The notes: generated from the letters alone by a model not told the origin. Positions 1 through 6,636 are shown, numbered from the stretch's first letter. The stretch is DNA of 13,569 nt from an uncultured Micrococcaceae bacterium (GCA_937896705.1 CALBOC010000316.1:1-13569); one strand, 5' to 3'. A program made the numbers and translations.

Positions 1-995
1 GCGGAACCTACGATTTTCTCCTTCTTGATGAACCGACGAACCACTTGGACCGCAGCGGCTTGGATTTTCTGACGCAAAGTCTGCGCGAACGAAACGGTGG
101 AGTCGTGGCGGTCAGCCACGACCGAGCCCTATTGTCAGACGTTGCCGAGCCCATCCTGAGCCTGGACCCAACACCGGATGGTCGTCCAAGATTGTACGGT
201 GATGGCTATGCGGGCTACCGTGCGCGCGCCGAAGCCGAGCGCATCCAGTGGGAACAAGAGTATGCTCAACAACAATCCCAACACGCGCAGCTGCAACAGG
301 ATTTGCAAGCCGCGCAGGATCGTCTGGTCACCGGTTGGCGTCCCCCGAAAGGTTCGGGCAAGCACCGCCGCGCCACCCGTGCAGCCTCCGTCGTGCATAA
401 TGTTCGACGCCGCCAAGCATCCCTTGAAGCACACACGCTGAGCATCCCCGAGCCGCCATTGATATTGAACTTCCCCCAGCTGCCAAGCATGGACGGTACG
501 ACGCTGCTCACCGCAGAAGACATCTGTGTGGCTGAGCGATTGCGCGGGCCGGTCTCGTTGCAGGTATCTGGAGGCGACCGGTTGGTTATCACTGGCCCCA
601 ACGGAGCAGGGAAATCGACGTTACTGCAAGTGCTCGCCGGTCAAATGTCGCCAAGTACCGGGGCGGTGACCAACCACACCGAGGCTCGCCTTGGGTATCT
701 GCAACAAGAGTCATTTCTGCCGACCAACCAGCGTGTGGCAGATGTGTACGAAATCCATCTGCAACGGCTGATCTCGCGTGGCATGTTAGCCGCTGATGAG
801 ACTGTGGCGCTATCCGAGTTAGGGCTGTTGAAGCCCGAGCAATTCGAGCTGCGCGTGGAAGAACTTTCCATGGGACAGCAACGTCGTTTGGAATTAGCAC
901 TGGTGCTTGCGCACCGGCCGAACGTGTTGTTGTTGGATGAGCCGACGAACCATCTTTCACTGCAATTGGTCGAAGAGCTGACTGCCGCACTATAA
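1..995 (+). CDS. ABC-F ATPase (antibiotic-resistance type), 5' end outside window, ended by a premature stop
   Basis: This is the C-terminal part of a duplicated ABC ATPase without membrane segments. ABC-F proteins of this kind bind the ribosome and dislodge antibiotics. The frame is open from base 3 and starts inside the Walker B of the first ATPase domain (LLLDEPTNHLD, bases 18-50), so the true start lies upstream. A first H-loop (SHDR, about 114-125) and a charged, Gln-rich linker follow. The second domain has Walker A GPNGAGKST (594-620), signature LSMGQQRRL (864-890) and Walker B LLLDEPTNHLS (about 927-959). The NHLS variant and overall pattern fit the actinobacterial TlrC/OleB/CarA group. 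The TAA at 993-995 cuts the protein off about 12 residues after Walker B, before the second H-loop. The family and frame are clear; the precise antibiotic is not predictable. The product is probably impaired unless the stop is read through. Confidence 0.88.
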   Translation, partial: GTYDFLLLDEPTNHLDRSGLDFLTQSLRERNGGVVAVSHDRALLSDVAEPILSLDPTPDGRPRLYGDGYAGYRARAEAERIQWEQEYAQQQSQHAQLQQDLQAAQDRLVTGWRPPKGSGKHRRATRAASVVHNVRRRQASLEAHTLSIPEPPLILNFPQLPSMDGTTLLTAEDICVAERLRGPVSLQVSGGDRLVITGPNGAGKSTLLQVLAGQMSPSTGAVTNHTEARLGYLQQESFLPTNQRVADVYEIHLQRLISRGMLAADETVALSELGLLKPEQFELRVEELSMGQQRRLELALVLAHRPNVLLLDEPTNHLSLQLVEELTAAL

Positions 996-1103
996 ACCAC
1001 CGCGACGGCGGTGGTCCTGGCAGCCCACGATCGTCAGCTGCTGCGCGATACCCAACACTGGCCAGCTCTACAGCTAAGCGGGGAGCATCGCGTAGAAGGA
1101 TGA
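993..1103 (+). pseudogene. Cut-off C-terminal tail of the ABC-F gene, in frame behind the TAA
   Basis: Reading on in the same frame after TAA 993-995 gives 35 sense codons and then TGA at 1101-1103. The tail begins TTATAVVLAAHDRQLLRD and contains the expected second H-loop (AAHDR, 1020-1034), which aligns with the SHDR of the first domain. The natural gene end is therefore 1103, and one base substitution (for example CAA or GAA to TAA) explains the break. The rest of the frame has no frameshift or second stop, so the change is recent, a sequencing error, or tolerated by readthrough. Confidence 0.8.
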
Positions 1104-1122
1104 GTCTAAGGAACCCCGAGTG

Positions 1123-1162
1123 ACAAAAACCCTTATAATTCCCAGATTATAAGGGTTTTTGT
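1123..1162. terminator. Perfect 17-bp hairpin, probable bidirectional terminator
   Basis: Arm 1123-1139 (ACAAAAACCCTTATAAT) is the exact reverse complement of arm 1146-1162, with a 6-nt loop TCCCAG. The outer ends of the arms give T-tracts on both strands. It lies between the natural end of the ABC-F gene (1103) and the stop of the convergent membrane-protein gene (1164), so it can end transcripts from both sides. Confidence 0.9.
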
Positions 1163-1163
1163 T

Positions 1164-1898
1164 TTAGACGGACGTCGTCAGAATGGCAGCCAGCAGTCCC
1201 GCACCCCCGGCGAGTCCCCAGCTGGCTAAGCTCCCAACCAAGAACTCTTCGGCCTTGGTGCCCGTGGCATCGTCGCGTTTAGCTTCAGCCGAAATTTCAG
1301 GGAAACGGACAATCCCTTTGGCGGCCATCAGGGCGGCCACAATGTGATAGGCCTCGAAGACGATCAGGACGGTGATGAAGACGCGCTCCAAAGGCCCAAT
1401 GACCCGGCCCCCTTTGAGGCGACTGCCCGGGACCGCACCTGCCGGAACACCGTCAGCACCCAGCTCACGGCCGGAGAGTAAGAGTACGCAGCGAGTCATA
1501 CGGTTGCCACTTTGGGTGAGGAATACTGCGAGCGCCAACCACATGAGTCCGATGGGTACGCTGCTACTGAGCAGGGCGATGTCGAACCACGCGAATCCGG
1601 CAAGCAGGACCACCAGGCCGATAGCCGACCAAGCATAAAGTTCTGCGATGACGCCGGTTTCGCGCTGCTGCTTCATCCGCTCATCCCTGCGCTCGCCAAT
1701 GAAGTACCAAGCCACGGCCACCAGTACTGCCACGGCTCCGGCCCAGCCTTCGGGTCGGACCCAAAACGCCGCAGCGATCGTGAGCACAAGCCACCAAGCC
1801 ATCTGAATATAGCGGACGGTCTGGGTCGCGAGGCGCGGGCGCGCCAACCCGATGAGGTCGGTGCCCGCGACGGCCAGGATGGTCAGGATCACGAGCAT
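1164..1898 (-). CDS. Multi-pass membrane protein, DUF3307-like C-terminus, partner of SatD
   Basis: A 244-residue integral membrane protein with about seven hydrophobic segments (roughly residues 1-20, 31-47, 51-68, 89-109, 113-128, 170-192, 217-240) and a charged loop ERRDERMKQQRE near 69-80. The C-terminal block (VIGPLERVFITVLIVF at 166-181, then AAKGIVRF at 192-199 and a KAEEFLVGSLAS helix) resembles the conserved tail of DUF3307 proteins, which commonly sit next to satD. The N-terminal HLLxDFxLQ motif I associate with that family is not evident, so the assignment rests on the tail and the neighbour. The start overlaps the end of the SatD gene by 10 bases, implying translational coupling. 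The biochemical function is unknown. The stop abuts the 17-bp terminator. Confidence 0.8.
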   Translation of the reverse strand: MLVILTILAVAGTDLIGLARPRLATQTVRYIQMAWWLVLTIAAAFWVRPEGWAGAVAVLVAVAWYFIGERRDERMKQQRETGVIAELYAWSAIGLVVLLAGFAWFDIALLSSSVPIGLMWLALAVFLTQSGNRMTRCVLLLSGRELGADGVPAGAVPGSRLKGGRVIGPLERVFITVLIVFEAYHIVAALMAAKGIVRFPEISAEAKRDDATGTKAEEFLVGSLASWGLAGGAGLLAAILTTSV

Positions 1899-2545
1899 GA
1901 GGGCGCCTCTTTCGCTTGGGCGCTTTGGTTTTGGAGCACCTCGTCAGCAGTGAGCAGTGCTATGGCGCCGGAGCGGTGCACGGCTTGTGACACTGCAGCT
2001 TGAGAGATCTTTTCTTCACGCGCAGCGTCTTGTTGCGTTGCCCCGGACAGCAGGGCGGCAAATAGACGTCGTTCGCGGGCTTTCATCCGGGCCACAATGT
2101 GGTCGCGCATCAGTAACTGTGCCGTGACCGCGGCGGTGAACGAGGCATCTTCGGAGCGGAACCCGGTGAGCACCTCATCTTGGTGTTGCTGATGTTGTTC
2201 AACGTCTTGGATCGCATCGCGGGCGTTGAGCCAGGCGGTACCGTCTTGGATAAGGCCTGTCGGGCTGTCGCCGATGGTATTGATCTGGCCCTCCCCAATA
2301 CCGAAGCGCAACCGAAGGGCGTTAGGTAGTGCCACTTGCACGCGCAAGGTCAGGCGCAGTGCATCTTGCCAGGTCGCGGTAATGACTTGGAATTCATCAC
2401 CCACGGTCGCCCAGGCATCTTGTTGCACCGGGACGTGGCCTTGGGCATACTCGAAGGCCTGGAGGATAGCGCGTTGAGCTGCGGGGCGATCCTCGAGGTC
2501 TCGAGAACCCACGATGTCTGCGATGATGCCTACGGCTTGAACCAT
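1889..2545 (-). CDS. SatD family protein with C-terminal helix-turn-helix
   Basis: A 218-residue soluble protein. SatD was named in streptococcal acid tolerance, and its molecular activity is not established. Residues 5-20 (VGIIADIVGSRDLEDR) are the family's hallmark start, followed by VGDEFQ (48-53), RLRFGIGEGQI (78-88) and a conserved A-x3-AR element (104-109). These blocks fall in the same order as the metal-binding and turn motifs of class III nucleotide cyclases. After a Gln-rich linker (about 115-124), residues 155-200 form a sigma-region-4-like helix-turn-helix (GATQQDAAREEKISQAAVSQ), so the protein may bind DNA and its own operator. The ATG is set by a -10 box TATTGT six bases upstream, giving a leaderless mRNA. 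The gene is transcribed with the downstream membrane protein. Confidence 0.85.
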   Translation of the reverse strand: MVQAVGIIADIVGSRDLEDRPAAQRAILQAFEYAQGHVPVQQDAWATVGDEFQVITATWQDALRLTLRVQVALPNALRLRFGIGEGQINTIGDSPTGLIQDGTAWLNARDAIQDVEQHQQHQDEVLTGFRSEDASFTAAVTAQLLMRDHIVARMKARERRLFAALLSGATQQDAAREEKISQAAVSQAVHRSGAIALLTADEVLQNQSAQAKEAPSCS

Positions 2546-2551
2546 GTGACC

Positions 2552-2557
2552 ACAATA
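2552..2557 (-). promoter_or_regulatory. Leaderless -10 box of the satD unit
   Basis: On the minus strand TATTGT (TAnnnT class) stands exactly 6 nt before the ATG of the SatD gene. No Shine-Dalgarno sequence is present in the remaining gap, which fits a transcript starting at or within a base of the ATG. A good -35 box is not visible. Confidence 0.55.
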
Positions 2558-2558
2558 T

Positions 2559-2584
2559 CACTTATATCGAGACTGATATAAGTG
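2559..2584 (-). promoter_or_regulatory. Inverted-repeat operator upstream of satD
   Basis: CACTTATATC (2559-2568) and GATATAAGTG (2575-2584) are perfect 10-bp inverted arms around a 6-bp spacer, one base from the satD -10 box and covering the -35/-10 interval. That is the classical position for a repressor. On the minus strand, the direction of both flanking genes, no T-run follows, which argues against a terminator. The candidate ligand is SatD itself through its helix-turn-helix, or an unlinked regulator. Confidence 0.6.
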
Positions 2585-2591
2585 TTTTTAT

Positions 2592-4049
2592 CTAACTGGT
2601 TGTCGGGAGGAAGACCACCGCAATGATGCCCCATACGATGAGACTGAACAGCACGATGGGCAGCAACACTTTGACAAGCGCGCCGCGGCTGATCACCGGA
2701 CCCGGTGTATCGTCGCGCTGATAGGCGTATCCCATGCGGTAGGCCAGCTCGATGCGTGCCGGTCCGGCGATAATGGCCCAGCCTGCGGCGGAGTTTTGCA
2801 GGCCCATGGCCCAGAGCGGTGAGACGCCCAAGCCTTGCGCGGCGGCAACTTGGGTCGCCCCAAACATCGCGTTAGCGCCGGTTCCCGAGGCGGTAATATA
2901 CCCGGATAGGCCTGCGACAAAGGGCAATAAGAACAGGTACACCGGACCAAGGTCTGTAAGACTTCCGGCGATGACATCGGCCAGTCCCCCGCCGGCGATC
3001 ATCACACCGAGTAACACGTACAGCGCGGTGGGGATGGCCACGCCCCACCACATCAGAAAGGTTGCTTTGGGTAAGGCGCGTTGCTTATCAGGTGGCATGG
3101 TCAAAAAGGTCAGCGAGACCAGCGCCCCGGTGGTGGACCACAGAGCTGGGGAGGCGATAATTTCACCGAAGGCCCCCAGGTCCACGCTGCGATAGATGAC
3201 CTGACCGGTAATGGTGCCGATCATCAGGATTAAATACGGCACCAGGGAACGACCCGGACCGGGTGTCAGTCGACCGCGGCGGATATACAACAGCCACAGC
3301 ACGGACATGATGAGGGTGGCGACCGCCCCGGCCACGGGGGTTCCCAGCAGCAGGTTGGCCCCCATGGTCAGCCCCCATAACAGCAGGGCAGAACCGGTGG
3401 CGATCCCGGCCCAGCGGAATTTTTGGCCGCGGGACAGCGTGATGGTGGTATAGCCGTTGCCTGCAATGATCGACACCGCAATCCCGGACACGATGAAGGG
3501 CACGATATTCATCCAGGCCGAGACCACCCCCATTGCGGTCAGGGATGCGCCGGCGGCATCGGCGGCAATGAGGGTGCCGGGTCCCATCGAACCCCAGGGG
3601 CCGATCATCAGCCCCAACAATGTCAGCAGCGCGGCCCGGTACGGAGTGAAACCTAGCGAGAGCAATAGTGGCAACCCGATGAGCACGGAGACGCCAAAAC
3701 CGGTGACGGTTTCAAGGAACGGCACCACCCCCTGGGCCATCAGCAACGCGGCCGGGATGGTCGGCCCACCGGCCGATAACCAGTTGGCCAGCTGACGTTG
3801 GGCGCCGGTTCGGTCCATCACCCCGGAGAGCAATACTCCCCCGCCGATGATCGCTAGGACTTTGACCAGCGTCCAGAAAGTGTCATTCCAGGCAGCAACC
3901 AGATCGCTGGCTGGGGCGTCGAAGTACGTCAGTGCTAACACGGCTGCGCTAATGGTGCCCAGCAATGGTGGAAAGGCAGCGGGCATGCGGGGCACGGCCA
4001 GCAGTCCGAGGGTCAGGAGCACGGGAAGGGTTGCCATGAACAGGCCCAT
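2592..4049 (-). CDS. lldP: L-lactate permease family transporter
   Basis: A 485-residue inner-membrane protein with about 12-14 hydrophobic segments. It belongs to the LctP/LldP family, which imports L-lactate (and often D-lactate or glycolate) with protons. The family's fingerprints are clear: VVPFLETVTGFGVSVLIG at 108-125, then GPWGSMGPGTLIAADAAG at 150-167 and SGYITASGTGANAMFGATQ at 382-400, with QNSAAG at 418-423. It is somewhat shorter than the roughly 550 residues of enterobacterial LldP. A GTG start at 4058 is possible, but AAGGGGAG lies directly against it and 8 nt before the ATG at 4047-4049, so I prefer the ATG. It stands between the aldo/keto reductase and the satD unit on the same strand, with an 89-98 base gap from the former. 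Substrate specificity is inferred. Confidence 0.88.
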   Translation of the reverse strand: MGLFMATLPVLLTLGLLAVPRMPAAFPPLLGTISAAVLALTYFDAPASDLVAAWNDTFWTLVKVLAIIGGGVLLSGVMDRTGAQRQLANWLSAGGPTIPAALLMAQGVVPFLETVTGFGVSVLIGLPLLLSLGFTPYRAALLTLLGLMIGPWGSMGPGTLIAADAAGASLTAMGVVSAWMNIVPFIVSGIAVSIIAGNGYTTITLSRGQKFRWAGIATGSALLLWGLTMGANLLLGTPVAGAVATLIMSVLWLLYIRRGRLTPGPGRSLVPYLILMIGTITGQVIYRSVDLGAFGEIIASPALWSTTGALVSLTFLTMPPDKQRALPKATFLMWWGVAIPTALYVLLGVMIAGGGLADVIAGSLTDLGPVYLFLLPFVAGLSGYITASGTGANAMFGATQVAAAQGLGVSPLWAMGLQNSAAGWAIIAGPARIELAYRMGYAYQRDDTPGPVISRGALVKVLLPIVLFSLIVWGIIAVVFLPTTS

Positions 4050-4124
4050 ACCCGGCACTCCCCTTTACGTCCTAACTTCGCAAATTCTAAGCATAGCGGC
4101 TCATCCGACGCAGCATGCGAGGCC

Positions 4125-4140
4125 GCGTCGCAGACGACGC
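4125..4140 (-). terminator. Short GC hairpin after the aldo/keto reductase gene
   Basis: GCGTCG and CGACGC form a 6-bp stem with a CAGA tetraloop just behind the reductase stop (4148, minus strand). No T-run follows. It could weakly separate the reductase from the lactate permease; terminator function is uncertain. Confidence 0.3.
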
Positions 4141-4147
4141 TGACCAG

Positions 4148-5020
4148 TTAGGCTTCGGGGATGGGTTTGCCGTAGTCCTCGAGCGTGACCTCTTCGGGCT
4201 CTGGACCGCCGCGGTGGCCCGTATCCAGTGCGTAGAGTGCGCGGACCTGCGCCGGGGTGAGCTCAATATCGAACACGTCGAAGTTTTCTGCGATCCTGGC
4301 CGGAGTTACGGATTTGGGAATCGCTGATCGGCCTTCCTGCAGGTGCCAGGCCAGCATGATTTGGGCCGGGGTCCGGCCGTGCTCGGCGGCAATCGCGCCG
4401 ATGGTTTCATCGTCAAACGTTGTCTTGTCCTGCCCGCCATACGCGGTAATGCCACCGATGGGCGACCAGGCTTGCGTCACGATGCCCCAGTGCGCGTTAT
4501 ACTCCCGCACCGCAGGTTGGGTGAAATATGGGTGCAGTTCGATCTGATTCACCGCCGGGACGATGTCGGTGTGGTCACGTAGTGTTTTGAGGTGCTCAAC
4601 CATAAAGTTACTCACACCGATCGCTCGGACCCAGCCTTCAGCATAGAGTTTTTCAAGTGCTCGATAGGCTTCAATCGTGCGATCGAATTCGCCCTGCAGA
4701 GCCTGGTGGAGCAAGAGCAGGTCGATGGTTTCGACCCCCAGTTTGGTCGCGCTCTTCTCAAATGCATGCAGTGTTTGGTCGTATCCGTAATCGCTGACCC
4801 AGATTTTGGTTTCGATGAACACATCATCGCGATCCAGACCGGAACTGCGGATGGCTTCTCCCACAGCTCGTTCGTTTCCGTAGGCTGCTGCGGTGTCGAT
4901 GTGCCGGTAGCCGATCCGCAACGCTTCGGTCACGGCATCAGCGGTTTTGGCCGGCGGGATTTGATAGACCCCAAACCCCAGGGCCGGCATGGGAACTCCA
5001 TTATTCAACGTCAATTCCAT
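4148..5020 (-). CDS. Aldo/keto reductase (AKR5 / 2,5-diketogluconate reductase-like)
   Basis: A 290-residue NADPH-dependent carbonyl reductase, full length for the family, with a cytosolic TIM barrel. The signature GYRHIDTAAAYGNE at 37-50 holds catalytic Asp42 and Tyr47. Lys72 sits in ETKIW and His105 in LLLLHQ, so the tetrad is complete. The second signature is VRAIGVSNF (131-139), and the cofactor motif AIPKSVTPARIAEN (233-246) favours NADPH. These enzymes reduce aldehydes, alpha-keto sugars and methylglyoxal-like compounds; the natural substrate cannot be read from sequence. The ATG is chosen because a -10 box TACTGT lies 6 nt upstream (leaderless), inside an inverted repeat that may be an operator. 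The next gene downstream is the lactate permease. Confidence 0.93.
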   Translation of the reverse strand: MELTLNNGVPMPALGFGVYQIPPAKTADAVTEALRIGYRHIDTAAAYGNERAVGEAIRSSGLDRDDVFIETKIWVSDYGYDQTLHAFEKSATKLGVETIDLLLLHQALQGEFDRTIEAYRALEKLYAEGWVRAIGVSNFMVEHLKTLRDHTDIVPAVNQIELHPYFTQPAVREYNAHWGIVTQAWSPIGGITAYGGQDKTTFDDETIGAIAAEHGRTPAQIMLAWHLQEGRSAIPKSVTPARIAENFDVFDIELTPAQVRALYALDTGHRGGPEPEEVTLEDYGKPIPEA

Positions 5021-5040
5021 AACCCCACAGTATGGGGTTA
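5020..5040 (-). promoter_or_regulatory. Leaderless promoter inside an inverted repeat, aldo/keto reductase gene
   Basis: TAACCCCA (5020-5027) and TGGGGTTA (5033-5040) are perfect inverted arms around a 5-bp centre. The minus-strand -10 box TACTGT (5027-5032) occupies the centre, 6 nt before the ATG. A protein on this repeat would block the -10 directly, so the gene may respond to a repressor, for example one sensing reactive carbonyls. There is no properly spaced ribosome binding site: the only G-run is 2 nt from the ATG. Confidence 0.5.
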
Positions 5041-5077
5041 TGCGCTTATGCTGAACCCCGAATCGACGGCATGTTAA

Positions 5078-5347
5078 TTAGTCCCACAAACCAATCGCGT
5101 AGGCAACGAAAATAAGCACGAAGATGACGGCGATAACAATCATCAGCGTCAACGCGAGTTTGGAACGTGGCGGTTTGGGCTCCGGTGGATGTGAGGGGGT
5201 CGACGTCGCAGATTGAGAATCGGGCGGAGTATGGCCGGGTTTAACACCGCCGCCGGGTTCTAAATCGTTGTCGCCGGTGGTCCCTGGGTCGATATTAGGG
5301 TTTCGCGGCTCGTGTTGGCTCGGACCTTCCGGTTCACGGTTAGACAC
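5078..5347 (-). CDS. Small Pro-rich single-span membrane protein, DUF6480-like
   Basis: An 89-residue protein. Residues 1-62 are polar and rich in Pro, Ser, Gly and acidic residues, with the core NDLEPGGGVKPGHTPPDS (27-44) that recalls the DUF6480 family of Actinobacteria. Residues 63-85 (KLALTLMIVIAVIFVLIFVA and following) form one membrane span, ending GLWD. The basic residues next to the span (PKPPRSK) suggest a cytoplasmic N-terminus. The function of the family is unknown. The GTG start is supported by a strong GGAGGTGA six bases upstream. It is followed by the aldo/keto reductase gene on the same strand 58 bases away, which has its own promoter. Confidence 0.8.
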   Translation of the reverse strand: MSNREPEGPSQHEPRNPNIDPGTTGDNDLEPGGGVKPGHTPPDSQSATSTPSHPPEPKPPRSKLALTLMIVIAVIFVLIFVAYAIGLWD

Positions 5348-5410
5348 TGTGACTCACCTCCATGAGCTTGCTCGAATCGCTCATCGATCGAGCTGGAACG
5401 GTCTGGCTTC

Positions 5411-5440
5411 AGCCTAAATTCCTTGACCCGAGCGTGGCAA
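5411..5440 (-). promoter_or_regulatory. Possible sigma-A-type promoter of the DUF6480-like gene
   Basis: On the minus strand TTGCCA (5435-5440) and TAGGCT (5411-5416) are separated by 18 bp, with the -10 about 64 bases before the GTG start. The match to TTGACA/TAnnnT is reasonable but rests on a short motif. Confidence 0.35.
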
Positions 5441-5491
5441 TAGCGTAGCGCCGCCGCAATCCAGCACTCAGCCACCTTTGAGGTTCAGACA

Positions 5492-5544
5492 TACCAAAGG
5501 GCCAGCCAATACCTTTCCTGCAGGTACTCGCTGGCCCTTTGGTA
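5492..5544 (-). terminator. Long 15-bp stem with a nested stem, probable terminator
   Basis: TACCAAAGGGCCAGC (5492-5506) is the exact reverse complement of 5530-5544. The 23-nt loop holds a second stem, TACCT (5510-5514) with AGGTA (5522-5526). It begins 12 bases after the stop of the small membrane protein gene at 5557 and precedes the DUF6480-like gene, so termination is the simplest role. No T-tract follows, and the nested stem is more elaborate than usual. Confidence 0.6.
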
Positions 5545-5556
5545 CGAACTTCGGCG

Positions 5557-5820
5557 CTAATATTTTTCTTTGCCCGTCGTTATCCTTCTGAGTCGACGGA
5601 TGGCGTCAATAATGAGTACCGCTGCGATCACAAAGAGTACGTACCCGATGATGTCGGATTGGTTGGCGACGGTGACGAATCGTACGCCTATGCCGATCAT
5701 CAAGACGGCGCCCACGAGTTCTATCGGTACCGCGAAAAAACCCATGCGAGTCGCCGATTTCGTGGTCTCAGGCTTCTGTCGTTCTGGCTGCTCGCCTGGC
5801 TTCGGTTCACGAGGATTCAT
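5557..5820 (-). CDS. Small membrane protein with two spans, function unknown
   Basis: An 87-residue protein that I do not recognise as a named family. Residues 1-25 are polar and charged (NPREPKPGEQPERQKPETTK). Residues about 26-48 (MGFFAVPIELVGAVLMIGIG onward) and 56-72 (DIIGYVLFVIAAVLIID) are hydrophobic spans. The tail RRLRRITTGKEKY is basic and probably cytoplasmic. The ATG has AAAGGGAG 7 nt upstream, which supports translation. Upstream on the minus strand lies GGGTATT (about 5872-5878), which recalls a SigB/SigF -10 box, though no GTTT -35 is evident. With the DUF6480-like gene it makes a pair of small membrane proteins, each apparently with its own signals. Confidence 0.7.
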   Translation of the reverse strand: MNPREPKPGEQPERQKPETTKSATRMGFFAVPIELVGAVLMIGIGVRFVTVANQSDIIGYVLFVIAAVLIIDAIRRLRRITTGKEKY

Positions 5821-6183
5821 AGTTCACTCCCTTTCATCCTTCGGTCTGAGGATGTCGTGTCTCCACGCTAATACCCTGGGAGTCAGCGCGGAAGGTTCGA
5901 GCCACAGCAGCAGATGTTTTCTGGCGCGTGTGCCGTCGTGTCGGCCGCTTCTTGTCGCGCATCGAAAGGCAGACTGTGAGCTTGGTGATAATTCAAAATG
6001 AATCAGTTAAACGACGATTATGGACGTTCAACCGGCCGCAGACCCGCTCACTATCGTTTCTGCACATCAACTCGGAGACGAAGTCGATGCATCCTCAGAA
6101 ATCTGGATAGGTTATCGCTTTATTTTCCCAAAAGTGTCGGACAATGCACGTTTGCGAACCCGCCGCAGAGAATTGAAGATACT
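5821..6183. other. Gene-free stretch
   Basis: About 360 bases between the ends of two minus-strand genes. The short open frames here, such as plus-strand 6020-6235 and 5998-6276, have no ribosome binding site, run into the antisense of aroQ and give low-complexity or basic translations. Nothing resembling a tRNA or a strong terminator is visible. A weak TGAAG-TAT-CTTCA hairpin lies at about 6173-6185, at the end of aroQ. The first 60 bases hold the promoter region of the small membrane protein gene. Confidence 0.55.
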
Positions 6184-6636
6184 TCAGGACCGCGCGAGGT
6201 TCGCCAGGGCGCGGATGCCAGCCTCATATCCGTAGGCGCCGAGGCCAACAATGACACCGGAGGCCACCGGCGATAAATAGGAATGGTGCCGGAACGCTTC
6301 GCGGGCGTGCACGTTGGAAATATGTACTTCGATGGTGGGCACGCTGATGCCGGAGATCGCATCGGCTAGAGCGACGGACGTATGAGTGTAAGCCCCGGCA
6401 TTGAGCACGACGCCGATGCTGTCTCCGCTCATGACGGCCCGGCCGGCTTCATGAATCCAGTCCACGAGCTCACCCTCGTGATTCGACTGACGGAAATCCA
6501 ACTCGAACCCTAGCTCCTCGACGGCCTGAGCGCACAAGGTTTCGATGTCAGCTAGCGTCTGTGTGCCATAGGTTCCAGGATCGCGGGTGCCCAGCAAGTT
6601 CAGGTTGGGACCATTGAGTACGTAGACAGACTGCAT
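6184..6636 (-). CDS. aroQ: Type II 3-dehydroquinate dehydratase
   Basis: A 150-residue enzyme, full length. It dehydrates 3-dehydroquinate to 3-dehydroshikimate in the shikimate pathway; type II enzymes are dodecamers in the cytosol. The start [21 protein letters not shown] (4-24) holds Arg18 and the catalytic Tyr23 in the flexible lid. Substrate residues follow in NAGAYTHTS (79-87; Asn79, His85), EVHISN (103-108; His105) and [13 protein letters not shown] (111-123; Arg116). The ATG is set by TGAGGAA 5 nt upstream, and a minus-strand TACACT at 6670-6675 is a likely -10 box. The gene stands alone, away from other aro genes in this window, and is divergent from the MFS exporter across 130 bases. 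Confidence 0.97.
   Translation of the reverse strand: MQSVYVLNGPNLNLLGTRDPGTYGTQTLADIETLCAQAVEELGFELDFRQSNHEGELVDWIHEAGRAVMSGDSIGVVLNAGAYTHTSVALADAISGISVPTIEVHISNVHAREAFRHHSYLSPVASGVIVGLGAYGYEAGIRALANLARS

Noticed and set aside
1512..2003. Plus-strand open frame of 163 codons across the satD unit
   Set aside because: It is antisense to two well-supported genes, has no ribosome binding site and its translation has no recognisable domain.
1164..2545. The satD pair as a Pycsar/CBASS-type anti-phage system
   Set aside because: There is no cyclic-nucleotide-binding domain in the membrane partner and no other defence gene nearby; the cyclase likeness of SatD is itself unproven.
2559..2584. The satD palindrome as a rho-independent terminator
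   Set aside because: Both neighbouring genes are on the minus strand, where no T-run follows. The T-run lies only on the plus-strand side, where no gene arrives. Operator is the better reading.
3457..3795. Plus-strand open frames inside the lactate permease gene
   Set aside because: They are shadows of a GC-rich membrane gene; the translations are low-complexity and no start signal is seen.
4592..5077. Plus-strand frame of 161 codons opposite the aldo/keto reductase gene
   Set aside because: It is antisense to a gene with an intact catalytic tetrad and has no family features.
6020..6235. Small plus-strand frame in the gap before aroQ
   Set aside because: It has no ribosome binding site, its end is antisense to aroQ, and no homology pattern is visible. 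A decayed gene cannot be excluded, but nothing supports one.
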